A stretch of DNA of 64,000 nucleotides from NCBI GenBank assembly GCA_004153385.1, contig SDAL01000001.1:1817492-1881491 (forward strand), given 5' to 3'. Position numbers and translations under genes: made by a program. A model generated the notes under the pieces. It saw only the letters and a list, made by a program, of their open reading frames with translations. It was not told the origin of the DNA and made no database searches. The stretch is from Paracoccaceae bacterium (GTDB taxonomy: Bacteria > Pseudomonadota > Alphaproteobacteria > Rhodobacterales > Rhodobacteraceae). Of this stretch, positions 37,432 through 46,253 are shown piece by piece (position 1 is the stretch's first letter; every line of letters starts with the position of its first letter).

Positions 37432-38418
37432 TCAGATCATGCTGGTGACCACCTGATCGGGCGGGCGGTGGCCGTCGGCAAACGTCTTGATATTGATCAG
37501 GACTTTCTCGCCCATCTCGATACGCCCCTCCACCGTGGCCGATCCCATATGCGGCAACAGAACCACATTGGGCTGGGCGCGCAGACGCGGGTTGATTTCG
37601 TGGCGGCCTTCGAACACGTCCAGCCCCGCGCCAGCAATCTCGCCCGTGCGCAACATCCGCGTAAGGGCATTTTCATCGATCACCTCGCCGCGTGATGTAT
37701 TGACCACCACCGCCTCGGGCTTGAGAAGTTTCAGCCGCCGCGCGTTCAGAAGGTGGAATGTCGATGGGGTATGCGGACAGTTGACCGAAATCACATCCAT
37801 GCGGCTGACCATCTGATCAAGGCTTTCCCAGTAGCGCGCCTCGAGCGCGGCTTCGGTTTCGGGGCGCAAACGTTTGCGGTTGTGATAATGGATTTCCATA
37901 CCGAACGCGCGTGCACGGCGGGCAACGGCCTGACCAATGCGTCCCATCCCCAGAATGCCAAGCTGCTTGCCGCCAATGCGACCGCCCAGATAGGCTGTGG
38001 GCGACCATCCCTGCCAGTCACCTGACTGCATGACCGCCAAGCCTTCGGGGATGCGTCTTGTGACGGCCAGAATAAGCGCCATCGTCATATCGGCGGTATC
38101 GTCGGTCACCACACCGGGCGTGTTGGTCACCAGAATTCCGCGCTGTCGGGCGGTGGCCAGATCAACATGATCGATCCCTGCGCCGAAATTCGCGATCAGC
38201 TTCAGATGCGGGCCCGCCTGTGCCAGCATGCCAGCATCAATCCGGTCGGTAATGGTGGGCACCAGAACATCCGCCCGCCCCATTGCGGCCACCAGATCTT
38301 CTTTGGTCATCGCATGTTCATCAGTGCGCAGATCCACATCAAACAGCTCCGCCATCCGGCGCTCGACCACCTCCGGCAGTCTGCGGGTCACCACAACTTT
38401 CAACCGTTGGTCCGACAT
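37432..38418 (-). CDS. D-2-hydroxyacid dehydrogenase (glyoxylate/hydroxypyruvate reductase type)
   Basis: Encodes 328 aa. The NAD(P)-binding loop LGILGMGRIGQAVARRA sits near residue 150. The catalytic Arg is in VNTSRGEVID, the Glu in GLDVFEGRHEINP and the His in LLPHMGSAT, completing the Arg-Glu-His triad of the family. The sequence pattern is closest to GyaR-type enzymes, which reduce glyoxylate or hydroxypyruvate; the substrate is not proven. ATG 38418 with GAGGAGGATC upstream is preferred to the longer frame from 38484. It appears monocistronic. Confidence 0.92.
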   Translation of the reverse strand: MSDQRLKVVVTRRLPEVVERRMAELFDVDLRTDEHAMTKEDLVAAMGRADVLVPTITDRIDAGMLAQAGPHLKLIANFGAGIDHVDLATARQRGILVTNTPGVVTDDTADMTMALILAVTRRIPEGLAVMQSGDWQGWSPTAYLGGRIGGKQLGILGMGRIGQAVARRARAFGMEIHYHNRKRLRPETEAALEARYWESLDQMVSRMDVISVNCPHTPSTFHLLNARRLKLLKPEAVVVNTSRGEVIDENALTRMLRTGEIAGAGLDVFEGRHEINPRLRAQPNVVLLPHMGSATVEGRIEMGEKVLINIKTFADGHRPPDQVVTSMI

Positions 38419-38552
38419 CGCCCGATCCTCCTCTTCCAAATGGTCGCCCGTAGGTGCAAACTGCCCTGCAAGGGGCGGTCGCACAAGCCCCGCTTAGGCG
38501 TAAAATGGCAGGAGAAACGCCCATTGCGTAATTTTATTGCGCAGAAGTCGGG

Positions 38553-39152
38553 GTGGCAAAGCAGATGATCAAGATGAAACTGAAAACAATGACGGCACTG
38601 GCAGGCATTTTGGGCATGGCATGCGTGATCGGTATGGGATTTCCGGGCAGCCCCAACGCGCAATCACCTGAAACGACCACCGCCGAGCCCTCGCCCGCCG
38701 ATGTGCCAGCCCCCGGCACCCAGAAAATCGGACCGGTCACCAATTTACCTATCCCGCGCTACGTCTCGCTTAAAAGCGGATCGGGCAATGTGCGCCGCGG
38801 CCCATCGCTGTCGCACCGGATCGACTGGGTCTTCAAGCACCGCGCCATGCCGCTGCGGGTAACAGCCGAATACAGCAACTGGCGCCGCGTTGAGGACAGG
38901 GACGGCGCGGGCGGCTGGATCCATTACGCACTGATTTCCGGTGTTCGGACAGTTATCGTAAACGACGATATGACCGAGCTTCTGGCAAAGCCGAACACCA
39001 ATGCCCCCGTCGTCGCCCGCGCCGAGGCCGGAGCCATCCTGCATCTGGGGGAATGCACCAAGGACTGGTGCGAACTGAACGAGGATGGCGCGGATGGCTG
39101 GGTTCAGAAAACCGCGATCTGGGGCGTGGACCCTGATGAAATTCGCGACTAG
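38553..39152 (+). CDS. Exported SH3-domain protein
   Basis: Encodes up to 199 aa. A signal peptide covers about residues 1-37 (MTALAGILGMACVIGMGFPG core, cleavage near NAQS). Two bacterial SH3-like repeats follow. The first has SLKSGSGNVRRGPSLSHRIDWVFK (about residues 72-95), the pattern of the SH3_4 family; the second has ELLAKPNTNAPVVARAE and GWVQKTAIWG at the end. Such periplasmic modules usually bind peptidoglycan or assist envelope proteins. GTG 38553 and ATG 38565 are both possible starts. It is divergent from the hydroxyacid dehydrogenase gene. Confidence 0.88.
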   Translation: MAKQMIKMKLKTMTALAGILGMACVIGMGFPGSPNAQSPETTTAEPSPADVPAPGTQKIGPVTNLPIPRYVSLKSGSGNVRRGPSLSHRIDWVFKHRAMPLRVTAEYSNWRRVEDRDGAGGWIHYALISGVRTVIVNDDMTELLAKPNTNAPVVARAEAGAILHLGECTKDWCELNEDGADGWVQKTAIWGVDPDEIRD

Positions 39153-39240
39153 GCCCGCATACATGGTTTACCGGCCGCGCCGCGCGGGGTAGGACTACAT
39201 TATTCCAAACTCCCAAACTGGCCCAAGGCCGCGTGTGATC

Positions 39241-40143
39241 ATGTATGATTCCGAAAGCCAGCGGCTGAATATTTCCGCAGGCCTTGCCTCAGTTGGCGTG
39301 GCAAGCGTTCTTGTGATGCTGAAACTCTGGGCATTGTGGCAAACGGGGGCGATTTCCATCGGTGCGTCGCTGGCCGATAGTGCGATGGACCTCCTGATAT
39401 CTTCCTTGGGCTTGGTCACAATCTTGTATGCCGCCCGCCCCGCAGATCATGATCACACTTTCGGCCACAGCTCTGCCGAGGATCTTGTCTCGCTCGGTCA
39501 GGCGATCTTCATCGCGGTCTCTGCGGGTCTGATCATCTGGACGGCAAGCCGCCGCCTGATGGCGCCGGACGCCGATCATATCAGCTCCGAAGGGGTTGGT
39601 ATTGTGGTGATGGTCACATCCGTCTGTCTGACGCTTGCCTTGGTGTTCTGGCAATCACGCGTGGCCAAGCGCACCGGCAACAAGGTGGTCTCTGCCGATA
39701 TGTTGCATTATCTGGGCGATCTTCTGCCGACGATGGGGGCAATCTTCGCGCTGTGGGCGGCCAAGGCATTGGGATGGCAGCGGCTGGATTCCATCGTCGC
39801 GCTGCTGGCGGCTGCGATCATGCTGCGCGGCGCGTGGAAAATCGGCGCAGGCGGGTGGAATGCGCTGATGGACGCCGCAGCCGAACCCGAAATCGTGACA
39901 GGGCTGGGTCAGACGGTGGCCGAGTATCCCGGCGTGCGTGCCTATCACGATCTGAAAACCCGCACCGCCGGAAACCAGCTGTTCGTGCAGGTACATATCG
40001 AGCTGGACGGTGACCAGCCCCTGACCGAGGCCCATGACATTGCCGCAGGATTGAAACAGGCGCTGATCTGCGCCCATCCCAATGCCGATGTCATTATCCA
40101 CAAAGACGTCTGGCACGGCGCATCAGATCATCCGCAGGCCTGA
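39241..40143 (+). CDS. Cation diffusion facilitator family metal transporter (FieF-like)
   Basis: Encodes 300 aa with about six membrane helices (residues 10-205) and a C-terminal cytosolic domain with the ferredoxin-like fold typical of CDF dimers. Metal site residues are visible: DSAMD (D-x3-D) in helix 2, HDHTFGHSSAED in the following loop, and HYLGD (H-x3-D) in helix 5. Such proteins export Zn2+, Fe2+ or Mn2+ by proton antiport. The D-x3-D plus H-x3-D set fits Zn/Fe/Cd exporters of the FieF type. ATG 39241 is used; GTG 39235 is an alternative. Confidence 0.9.
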   Translation: MYDSESQRLNISAGLASVGVASVLVMLKLWALWQTGAISIGASLADSAMDLLISSLGLVTILYAARPADHDHTFGHSSAEDLVSLGQAIFIAVSAGLIIWTASRRLMAPDADHISSEGVGIVVMVTSVCLTLALVFWQSRVAKRTGNKVVSADMLHYLGDLLPTMGAIFALWAAKALGWQRLDSIVALLAAAIMLRGAWKIGAGGWNALMDAAAEPEIVTGLGQTVAEYPGVRAYHDLKTRTAGNQLFVQVHIELDGDQPLTEAHDIAAGLKQALICAHPNADVIIHKDVWHGASDHPQA

Positions 40144-40250
40144 CCCGACTGCCGATTAATGCCCCCCCTGCCCGTCAACACGAGACGCGCAAGGGGCGCG
40201 TGCGGGGCGCCCGCCACCGCTGGTGGACGCCCGACACGGTCGGCTGAAGG

Positions 40251-42263
40251 TTATTCCGTCAATCCGCGCCCTGCCAGAAGCGGCTCTACCCCGGGCATTT
40301 TTCCACGAAATTCCATGTACAGTTCCTGCGGATCCCGCGATCCGCCTTTGGACAGAATCCACGTCTGCAACCGTTCCGCCACAACGGGATCAAAGGGGCC
40401 ACCGGCTTCTTCGAACGCTGCGAACGCATCGGCATCCATCACCTCTGACCACATATAGCTGTAGTAGCCCGCGCTATAGCCATCACCTGAAAACACATGC
40501 CCGAATTGCGGCGTGGCGTGGCGCATCCGGATCGCATGGGGCAAGCCGATTTCTGCCAGATATTCCGCTTGGCGGGCCATCGGATCTTGTGGCGCGGGTC
40601 CGCTGTGTAGCTCAAGATCAACAAGGGCCGACGCCAGATACTCCACCGTGGAAAACCCCTGATCGAAGGTGGCCGCCGCCTGCAGTTTGTGACGCAGGTC
40701 CTCTGGCATGGGCGCGCCTGTGCGGTAATGGCGGGCGTGTTTCTCCAGCACCTCCGGCACATCCAGCCAATGCTCGAAAAGCTGGCTGGGCAGCTCCACG
40801 AAATCGCGCGCCACAGAGGTGCCCGAAATCAGCTGATAGTCCACATCCGACAGCATCTGGTGCAGCGCATGGCCGAATTCATGAAACAGCGTGCGCGCGT
40901 CGTCATGGCTGAGCAATGCAGGCTGGCCCTTGGTGAAGTTGCACACATTGACCACGATGGGCGCGCTCGCCCCGCCAAGCTTTTTCTGCGACCGCATGGC
41001 CGAACACCACGCGCCCGAGCGTTTCGAACCGCGCGCGAAATAATCGCCCATGAACACAGCAATATGGGTGCCGTTGCGCGTCACGTTCCACGCCCGCACA
41101 TCAGGGTGGTAGAACGGCCCTTCAAGCGGTTCGAATTCCAGCCCGAAAAGCCTGTGGGCCACATCGAACACTGCGCCCAGCATCGCGTCCAGCGAAAGGT
41201 AGGGCTTGATCTGGCCGGCATCGAAATCATGCTCTGCCACGCGGCGCTTTTCGGCATAATAGCGCCAGTCCCAAGGCTCCAGATCGCCATTGATCCCATC
41301 GGCATGCATCATTTGCGTCAGCACATCCGCATCGGCCAGCGCCGCCCGTTTGGCCGGTGCCCAGACCCGCATCAACAGTTCGCGCACCCGCTGCGGTGTT
41401 TTTGCCATCTCGGGCTCAAGCTTGTAGGCCGCGAAACTGTCATATCCCAAAAGCGTGGCACGTTCGGCACGCAGCGCCAGAATCTCGGCCACAATCGCGC
41501 GGTTGTCCGTCTCGCCGCCGGTTGCACCACGCGCGCCCCATGCCTCATAGGCCAGCGCCCGTAAATCGCGGTTTTCGGCGAACTGCAAAAACGGCACGAT
41601 GAGAGAGCGCGATAGCGTCAGCACCGCCCCGTCCTCGCCACGTTCCTGTGCAGCCCCTCTCGCGGCGTCTTTGACGAAATCGGGCAGCCCCGCCATATCC
41701 TCGTCGCGCAGCGGGTGGGACCATGTGCGTTCATCGGCCAGAAGGTTTTGCGAAAACGACGTATAAAGGACGGCCAGACGCTGCTTGATCTCGGCCATCC
41801 GCTGTGCCGCATCGCCGTGCAGGGCAGCACCGGCGCGCGTGAACATCTGGTAATACAGATACAACACGCGCGATTGCTCGTCACTCAGCCCCAATGTCTC
41901 GCGGGCGCGCCACAATGTGGCGATACGCTCGAACAGGGGCGCGTTCATCGTGATTTCCGAGGAAAACTGCGCCAGTTTCGGGGCAAGATCACGCATCAGC
42001 GCCTCTCTTGCAGGGGTGCTATCAGCCCCTGCAAGATTATAGAACACGCCCGCCACACGGTCGAGCACGGTCTCGGCCTGTTCCAGTGCCTCGATCGTAT
42101 TGGCAAATGTCGCGGCCTCGGGATTGGCGGCGATGGCGGTGATGTTTGCGCGGGCCGTCGTCAGGCCCGTCTCGAAGGCGGTGGCGAAATGCTCATCGCG
42201 GATCTCGGCAAACGGCGGCAGATGGAAGGGGCCGGTCCATTCGGCTAGCAACGGGTTTGTCAT
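40251..42263 (-). CDS. M3-family metallopeptidase (oligopeptidase A / Dcp-like)
   Basis: Encodes 670 aa, the size of oligopeptidase A. The zinc site is TLFHEFGHALHQML (H-E-x-x-H), with the third ligand expected in the downstream ELPSQLFEHW segment. YSAGYYSYMWSEVMDADAF is the conserved substrate-binding region near the C-terminus. It hydrolyses short peptides in the cytosol, for example cleaved signal peptides. ATG 42263 is preceded by AAAGGAGATTTG; the frame is open further but non-conserved. It lies 101 bp downstream of moeB on the same strand. Confidence 0.93.
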   Translation of the reverse strand: MTNPLLAEWTGPFHLPPFAEIRDEHFATAFETGLTTARANITAIAANPEAATFANTIEALEQAETVLDRVAGVFYNLAGADSTPAREALMRDLAPKLAQFSSEITMNAPLFERIATLWRARETLGLSDEQSRVLYLYYQMFTRAGAALHGDAAQRMAEIKQRLAVLYTSFSQNLLADERTWSHPLRDEDMAGLPDFVKDAARGAAQERGEDGAVLTLSRSLIVPFLQFAENRDLRALAYEAWGARGATGGETDNRAIVAEILALRAERATLLGYDSFAAYKLEPEMAKTPQRVRELLMRVWAPAKRAALADADVLTQMMHADGINGDLEPWDWRYYAEKRRVAEHDFDAGQIKPYLSLDAMLGAVFDVAHRLFGLEFEPLEGPFYHPDVRAWNVTRNGTHIAVFMGDYFARGSKRSGAWCSAMRSQKKLGGASAPIVVNVCNFTKGQPALLSHDDARTLFHEFGHALHQMLSDVDYQLISGTSVARDFVELPSQLFEHWLDVPEVLEKHARHYRTGAPMPEDLRHKLQAAATFDQGFSTVEYLASALVDLELHSGPAPQDPMARQAEYLAEIGLPHAIRMRHATPQFGHVFSGDGYSAGYYSYMWSEVMDADAFAAFEEAGGPFDPVVAERLQTWILSKGGSRDPQELYMEFRGKMPGVEPLLAGRGLTE

Positions 42264-42364
42264 CACAAATCTCCTTTGCCCGTAAGGTAGGCGTACTCCC
42301 TTGCGAACAAAAGCCCCTAGCCCGTCAACTTGTTGGAAATACGACGAGGCGCCGCGACACAAAT

Positions 42365-43141
42365 CTAGACATGGGCTGTCTGGATATGCCCGCAAACCTT
42401 GCAGCCCTGACGGCGTACGACCTTGATCTCGCGCCCCTCGCCCCATAGCGCATCATGCATCAACAGCCGCCCGCGCAAGCCGCGCCCCGCGCCGGTTAAT
42501 TCCTTTATCGCCTCGCCCGCCATCATGGCCCCCACAACACCGGGCAGTGCGCCCATCACACCGGCTTCGGCGCAACTCGGCGCAAGGCCTTGGGCGGGTT
42601 CGCGGTCAAACAGGCACTGGTAGCAGGGCGCGCCGCGCACAGGATCGTAAAGCGAGATCTGCCCCTCCCATTGGGTGATTGCCCCCGACAACAGCGGCAC
42701 GCCTGCCCCGACCGCGGCCGCATTGACCGCTTGGCGGGTCGTGAAATCATCGCAGCCGTCGATCACCAGATCCACCCCTGCAAGCAACGGCGGGCCGGAG
42801 TGCGCGTCAAATCTGGCGGCAAGCGGCGTGATATGGACATGCGGATTTTGGGCGTTCACAAAGCGCGCTGCCACGTCCACTTTGAGCTGGCCGATATCCT
42901 CGTCGCGATACATCACCTGCCTTTGCAGGTTCGAGCGCGAGACAACATCATCGTCGATCACCTGAATGTGCCCGACCCCTGCCGCTGCCAGATACATCAG
43001 GACAGGCACGCCCAATCCCCCCGCACCGACCACCAGCACCCGCGCCGCGTTCAAGCGCCGCTGACCCGGCCCGCCCACTTCTCGGAGCATGATATGACGG
43101 GCATAGCGTTCAAGCTCGTTGGATGAGAACGGGCCGGCCAC
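42365..43141 (-). CDS. moeB: HesA/MoeB/ThiF-family adenylyltransferase
   Basis: Encodes 258 aa. The N-terminus ELERYARHIMLREVGGPGQ is typical of MoeB. VLVVGAGGLGVPVLMYLA is the ATP-binding glycine loop, SRSNLQRQVMYRDEDIG the adenylation region, and DGCDDFTTRQAVN the conserved DxxD segment. CYQC and CKVC are the paired zinc cysteines. It adenylates the C-terminal glycine of MoaD or a ThiS-like sulfur carrier. Which carrier it serves cannot be told, and several alphaproteobacteria use one such protein for both. The start is GTG 43141, only 5 bases after the dut stop, so it shares the coaBC-dut operon. Confidence 0.9.
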   Translation of the reverse strand: MAGPFSSNELERYARHIMLREVGGPGQRRLNAARVLVVGAGGLGVPVLMYLAAAGVGHIQVIDDDVVSRSNLQRQVMYRDEDIGQLKVDVAARFVNAQNPHVHITPLAARFDAHSGPPLLAGVDLVIDGCDDFTTRQAVNAAAVGAGVPLLSGAITQWEGQISLYDPVRGAPCYQCLFDREPAQGLAPSCAEAGVMGALPGVVGAMMAGEAIKELTGAGRGLRGRLLMHDALWGEGREIKVVRRQGCKVCGHIQTAHV

Positions 43142-43146
43142 GGGCG

Positions 43147-43617
43147 TTATGCCGTGCCGGTGGAGCCAAAGCCCCCCGCCCCGCGCTGCGTATCTGATAG
43201 CAGATCAACCGTATCGAACCGTGCCTGCACGACCGGAGCAATCACCGCTTGGGCCACACGTTCGCCATGTGTAACCGTATAGGGCGCGGAGCCGAAATTG
43301 ATCAGCAACACGCCAAGCGGCCCGCGGTAGTCGCTGTCGATCGTGCCGGGTGTATTGGGCAGGCTCAACCCGTGTTTATAGGCCAGACCGGAGCGCGGTC
43401 GGATCTGCATTTCAAACCCTTCGGGGATTTCGACGCGCAAGCCGGTGGGCACGATCATACGCGCCATAGGGGCCAGAACCAGACCCGCCTCGCGATCTTC
43501 GGGGCGCAGGTTCGCACGCAAATCCGCGCCTGCCGCGCCGCTGGTTTCATAGCGGGGCAATGCAACATCCGCATCGGCCCAATCCTCGCGGATCAGTTTT
43601 ATAACCGGCGTATCCAT
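43147..43617 (-). CDS. dut: Deoxyuridine 5'-triphosphate nucleotidohydrolase (dUTPase)
   Basis: Encodes 156 aa of the trimeric dUTPase. Five motifs are in order: AGADLRA, RPRSGLA, the uracil-recognition motif [13 protein letters not shown] with the catalytic Asp, a motif 4 region ([12 protein letters not shown]), and the C-terminal glycine-rich arm [10 protein letters not shown]. It converts dUTP to dUMP, which keeps uracil out of DNA and feeds dTMP synthesis. Its ATG overlaps the coaBC stop (ATGA), which implies translational coupling. The pairing with coaBC is common in bacteria. Confidence 0.96.
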   Translation of the reverse strand: MDTPVIKLIREDWADADVALPRYETSGAAGADLRANLRPEDREAGLVLAPMARMIVPTGLRVEIPEGFEMQIRPRSGLAYKHGLSLPNTPGTIDSDYRGPLGVLLINFGSAPYTVTHGERVAQAVIAPVVQARFDTVDLLSDTQRGAGGFGSTGTA

Positions 43618-44855
43618 CAGTTTTCCTTCTTGTTCAGTGTCGCGGCAATGCGCAGGGCAATCGCTTCGGCCACATCGGCCTTACTCATGCGTGCCCAGCG
43701 TTCGGTGCCCGCGTCGTCAATTATCGTGACCGCATTTTCTGTGCCACCCATGATACCAGTGTCGGCACTCACGTCATTGGCGATGATCCAGTCACATCCT
43801 TTGCGCGCCCGTTTGGCTGTCGCGTTGGCGTGCAGGTTTTCCGTCTCGGCGGCAAATCCGATCACCAGCGGCGGGCGCATCTGCGTGCGATGCGCGATTT
43901 GCGCCAGAATATCCGGATTTTCCGCAAACTCCAAAGCAGGCATCTGCCCATCGCCCGTTTTTTTCATTTTTTGCGCGGTGGCGTTGGTGACATGCCAATC
44001 GGCCACGGCGGCGGCAAAAATTGCCACATCGGCAGGCAGGGCCTGATCCACGGCGGCCTGCATTTCCCGTGCGGTCTGCACGGGGATGACCGTTACACCG
44101 CTCGGGGGGGGCACCTGCGCGGGGCCGGTGATAAAGCTGACCCTTGCCCCCAGATCGCGAAGCGCTGCAGCCAGCGCCGCGCCTTGCCCCCCTGACGAAC
44201 GATTGGCAATATAGCGCACAGGATCAATCGGTTCATGCGTCGGACCGGAGGTGACCACGATATGGCGCCCTGCCAGCGGCCCTACGCGCGCGCCCCCTTC
44301 GCAAGATGTGGTGTCGTCAAATGCTGCGTGGATCGCGGCCACGATATCGCGAGGTTCCACCATGCGCCCGGGGCCAAATTCGCCGCAGGCCATATCGCCA
44401 TCGACCGGGCCTGCAAACAGCACCCCGTCAAGGCGCAACTGGGCGATATTGCGCTGGGTGGCGGGATGGTCCCACATCCGCACATTCATCGCAGGCGCGA
44501 TCAGCACACGCTTGTCGGTGGCCAACAAAAGGGTCGAGGCCAGATCATTGGCCAGGCCTTGCGCCATTTTCGCCATCAGATCCGCCGTGGCTGGCACCAC
44601 GACCAGCAGATCGGCATCGCGCGACATCTGGATATGGCCGATTTCGGTCTCTCGGGTCAGGTCGAACAGATCCTCGTGCACCTGCTCGCCCGCCAAGGTG
44701 GATATGGTCAGCGGCGTGACAAACTCGGCCCCCGCGCGCGTCAGCACAGGCGTGATATGGGCCCCTTGCGCGCGTAACATGCGGATCAGTTCGGGCGTCT
44801 TGAACGCCGCGATCCCGCCACCGATGATAAGGGCGATCCTTTTACCGCTCAGCAT
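43617..44855 (-). CDS. coaBC: Bifunctional phosphopantothenoylcysteine decarboxylase / phosphopantothenate-cysteine ligase
   Basis: Encodes 412 aa. The N-terminal CoaC flavoprotein half (about 1-185) starts [20 protein letters not shown] and includes [15 protein letters not shown], the substrate-binding segment. The CoaB half (about 200-412) begins [24 protein letters not shown] and ends with GFAAETEN and DWIIANDVS. Together they make phosphopantetheine from phosphopantothenate and cysteine in coenzyme A synthesis. ATG 44855 is chosen since the protein then begins directly at the flavin-binding strand; the frame is open to 44921. It is first in coaBC-dut-moeB. Confidence 0.96.
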   Translation of the reverse strand: MLSGKRIALIIGGGIAAFKTPELIRMLRAQGAHITPVLTRAGAEFVTPLTISTLAGEQVHEDLFDLTRETEIGHIQMSRDADLLVVVPATADLMAKMAQGLANDLASTLLLATDKRVLIAPAMNVRMWDHPATQRNIAQLRLDGVLFAGPVDGDMACGEFGPGRMVEPRDIVAAIHAAFDDTTSCEGGARVGPLAGRHIVVTSGPTHEPIDPVRYIANRSSGGQGAALAAALRDLGARVSFITGPAQVPPPSGVTVIPVQTAREMQAAVDQALPADVAIFAAAVADWHVTNATAQKMKKTGDGQMPALEFAENPDILAQIAHRTQMRPPLVIGFAAETENLHANATAKRARKGCDWIIANDVSADTGIMGGTENAVTIIDDAGTERWARMSKADVAEAIALRIAATLNKKEN

Positions 44856-44947
44856 CCCGAACCCTCCTGCACAGTTTTTGCCATACTCACATGATCTAGG
44901 CGGCGCGCGATAGGGACGCAAGCCCGAGCGTGCCTCCCCCGCAACCC

Positions 44948-44981
44948 AAAAGACCCGGCCAGATTACGGGCCGGGTCTTTT
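44948..44981 (-). terminator. Rho-independent terminator of rpoH
   Basis: AAAAGACCCGGCC (44948-44960) pairs with GGCCGGGTCTTTT (44969-44981). Read on the minus strand a T tract follows the stem. It lies about 45 bp after the rpoH stop and separates it from coaBC. Confidence 0.9.
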
Positions 44982-45026
44982 GCGAAAAACGTCACGGGCA
45001 GCTGTGTTCAGATGTCACGCCACATG

Positions 45027-45905
45027 TCAGTGGAAATAGCTTTGCACCTCTGGGCCATGCGTCTCGAGGCTTTTACGCATTTTACCAAACGCTTGCGCTT
45101 CCAACTGGCGGATACGCTCCTTTGACAGGCCCAATTCCTGACCAAGGCTTTCCAGCGTGCGCGGATCGTCAATCAGGCGGCGCTCGCGGACAATATACTG
45201 CTCGCGCTCGCTCAGGCGCGACATGGCCTCGCCCAGCCACACACGGATCGTGCGGCCATCCTGCCCCTCGCTCACGGTTTTCTCGGTGTCGGCACTTTCG
45301 TCTTCAATCGTATCGACCCACTCGCGGCCTTCATCCTCGCTCGATTGCGTCGCATTCAGCGAAAAGTCACTGCCTGACAAGCGCCCCTCCATCATCTCGA
45401 CATCATGCAGCGGCACACCCATTTCTTCCGCCACACGCTTGCGCAAATTGGCCGCATCGATCGTCCCGCCTTCTGCGGTGACTTCACGTTCTATCTGGGC
45501 CTGAATACGGCGCATGTTGAAAAACAGTGCTTTTTGCGAGGATGTCGACCCAGTGCGCACCATCGACCAGTTGCGCATCACGAACTCTTGGATAGAGGCC
45601 TTGATCCACCACACAGCGTAGGTTGAAAACCGCACGCCACGGTCGGGATCAAACTTCTCGGCCGCCTTCATCAGGCCAAGGCTGGCTTCCTGAATAAGAT
45701 CATTCATCGGCGCGCCATAGCGGCGGAATTTCGACGCCATAGAAATCGCAAGCCGCATATAGGCAGTGATCAGGCGGTGCAGCGCATATTCGTCGCGATG
45801 TTCACGCCACGCCCGCGCGAGTTGCAGCTCCGTGTCCGCATCCAGAAATTCAGCGCGCATCGCACGACGCGGCAAAGTTTCATCGGTCATTCCGTCGAGT
45901 GCCAT
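45027..45905 (-). CDS. rpoH: RNA polymerase heat-shock sigma factor RpoH
   Basis: Encodes 292 aa. Region 2 carries NDLIQEASLGLMKAAEKFDPDRGVRFSTYAVWWIKASIQEF (about 68-108), which binds core polymerase and the -10 element. The RpoH box is QKALFFNMRR at 124-133. Region 4 near the C-terminus holds LESLGQELGLSKERIRQLE. Rhodobacterales usually have two RpoH proteins; this one may be the RpoHII type linked to oxidative stress, but I cannot settle that. ATG 45905 with CGGGAG upstream is chosen; an upstream extension to 46121 is not sigma-like. It is divergent from comM. Confidence 0.94.
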   Translation of the reverse strand: MALDGMTDETLPRRAMRAEFLDADTELQLARAWREHRDEYALHRLITAYMRLAISMASKFRRYGAPMNDLIQEASLGLMKAAEKFDPDRGVRFSTYAVWWIKASIQEFVMRNWSMVRTGSTSSQKALFFNMRRIQAQIEREVTAEGGTIDAANLRKRVAEEMGVPLHDVEMMEGRLSGSDFSLNATQSSEDEGREWVDTIEDESADTEKTVSEGQDGRTIRVWLGEAMSRLSEREQYIVRERRLIDDPRTLESLGQELGLSKERIRQLEAQAFGKMRKSLETHGPEVQSYFH

Positions 45906-46087
45906 TTCAAATATCTCCCGAGCCTGTCCCGTGCCCGACGCGCTCCGACGTCTGACGTGCTTCGTTGAGTAAAGAATGCAATTGAATGGAAAATGTTCCT
46001 CAAAAACCTGTTGGAATTTGAAATATTCGGTGCAAATCCACGCCTCCGCAAAGGATTTGACAGACAAGTCCAATAAATAATCGTTAT

Positions 46088-46102
46088 TTAACAGACCTCT
46101 AA
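46088..46102 (-). promoter_or_regulatory. Near-consensus CtrA-type half match in the rpoH-comM gap
   Basis: TTAA-CAGACCT-CTAA followed by C differs from TTAA-N7-TTAAC at one base. It lies about 180 bp upstream of rpoH and 150 bp upstream of comM, near a perfect box at 46189-46203. Alone it would be weak evidence. Confidence 0.25.
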
Positions 46103-46188
46103 CATATTTCAAAGACGTCAAGCCTTGCCGCAGGCATAAGCGCGCTGAGCGCTGGCATATTCGCGGCCTGTCTGCGACCTGAAACCGG

Positions 46189-46203
46189 TTAACGCGGAAT
46201 TAA
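46189..46203 (+). promoter_or_regulatory. CtrA-type box upstream of comM
   Basis: TTAA-CGCGGAA-TTAA followed by C is an exact match to the alphaproteobacterial CtrA consensus. It ends 50 bp before the comM start codon, a good position for direct control. In Rhodobacter capsulatus comM-type competence genes are known to depend on CtrA, which supports the reading. Confidence 0.65.
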
Positions 46204-46253
46204 CATCACAGTCTGCACTGTGGGCCAAAAGGGGGCAGCCAAAGGATACGGCA

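Noticed and set aside
45948-45958. ACGTCTGACGT odd palindrome upstream of rpoH
   Set aside because: Too short (5-bp arms) to claim as an operator without comparative support.
45906-46121. Upstream extension of rpoH
   Set aside because: The added residues do not resemble sigma factors. A good ribosome binding site precedes ATG 45905, and the region contains promoter-like and CtrA-like sequence.
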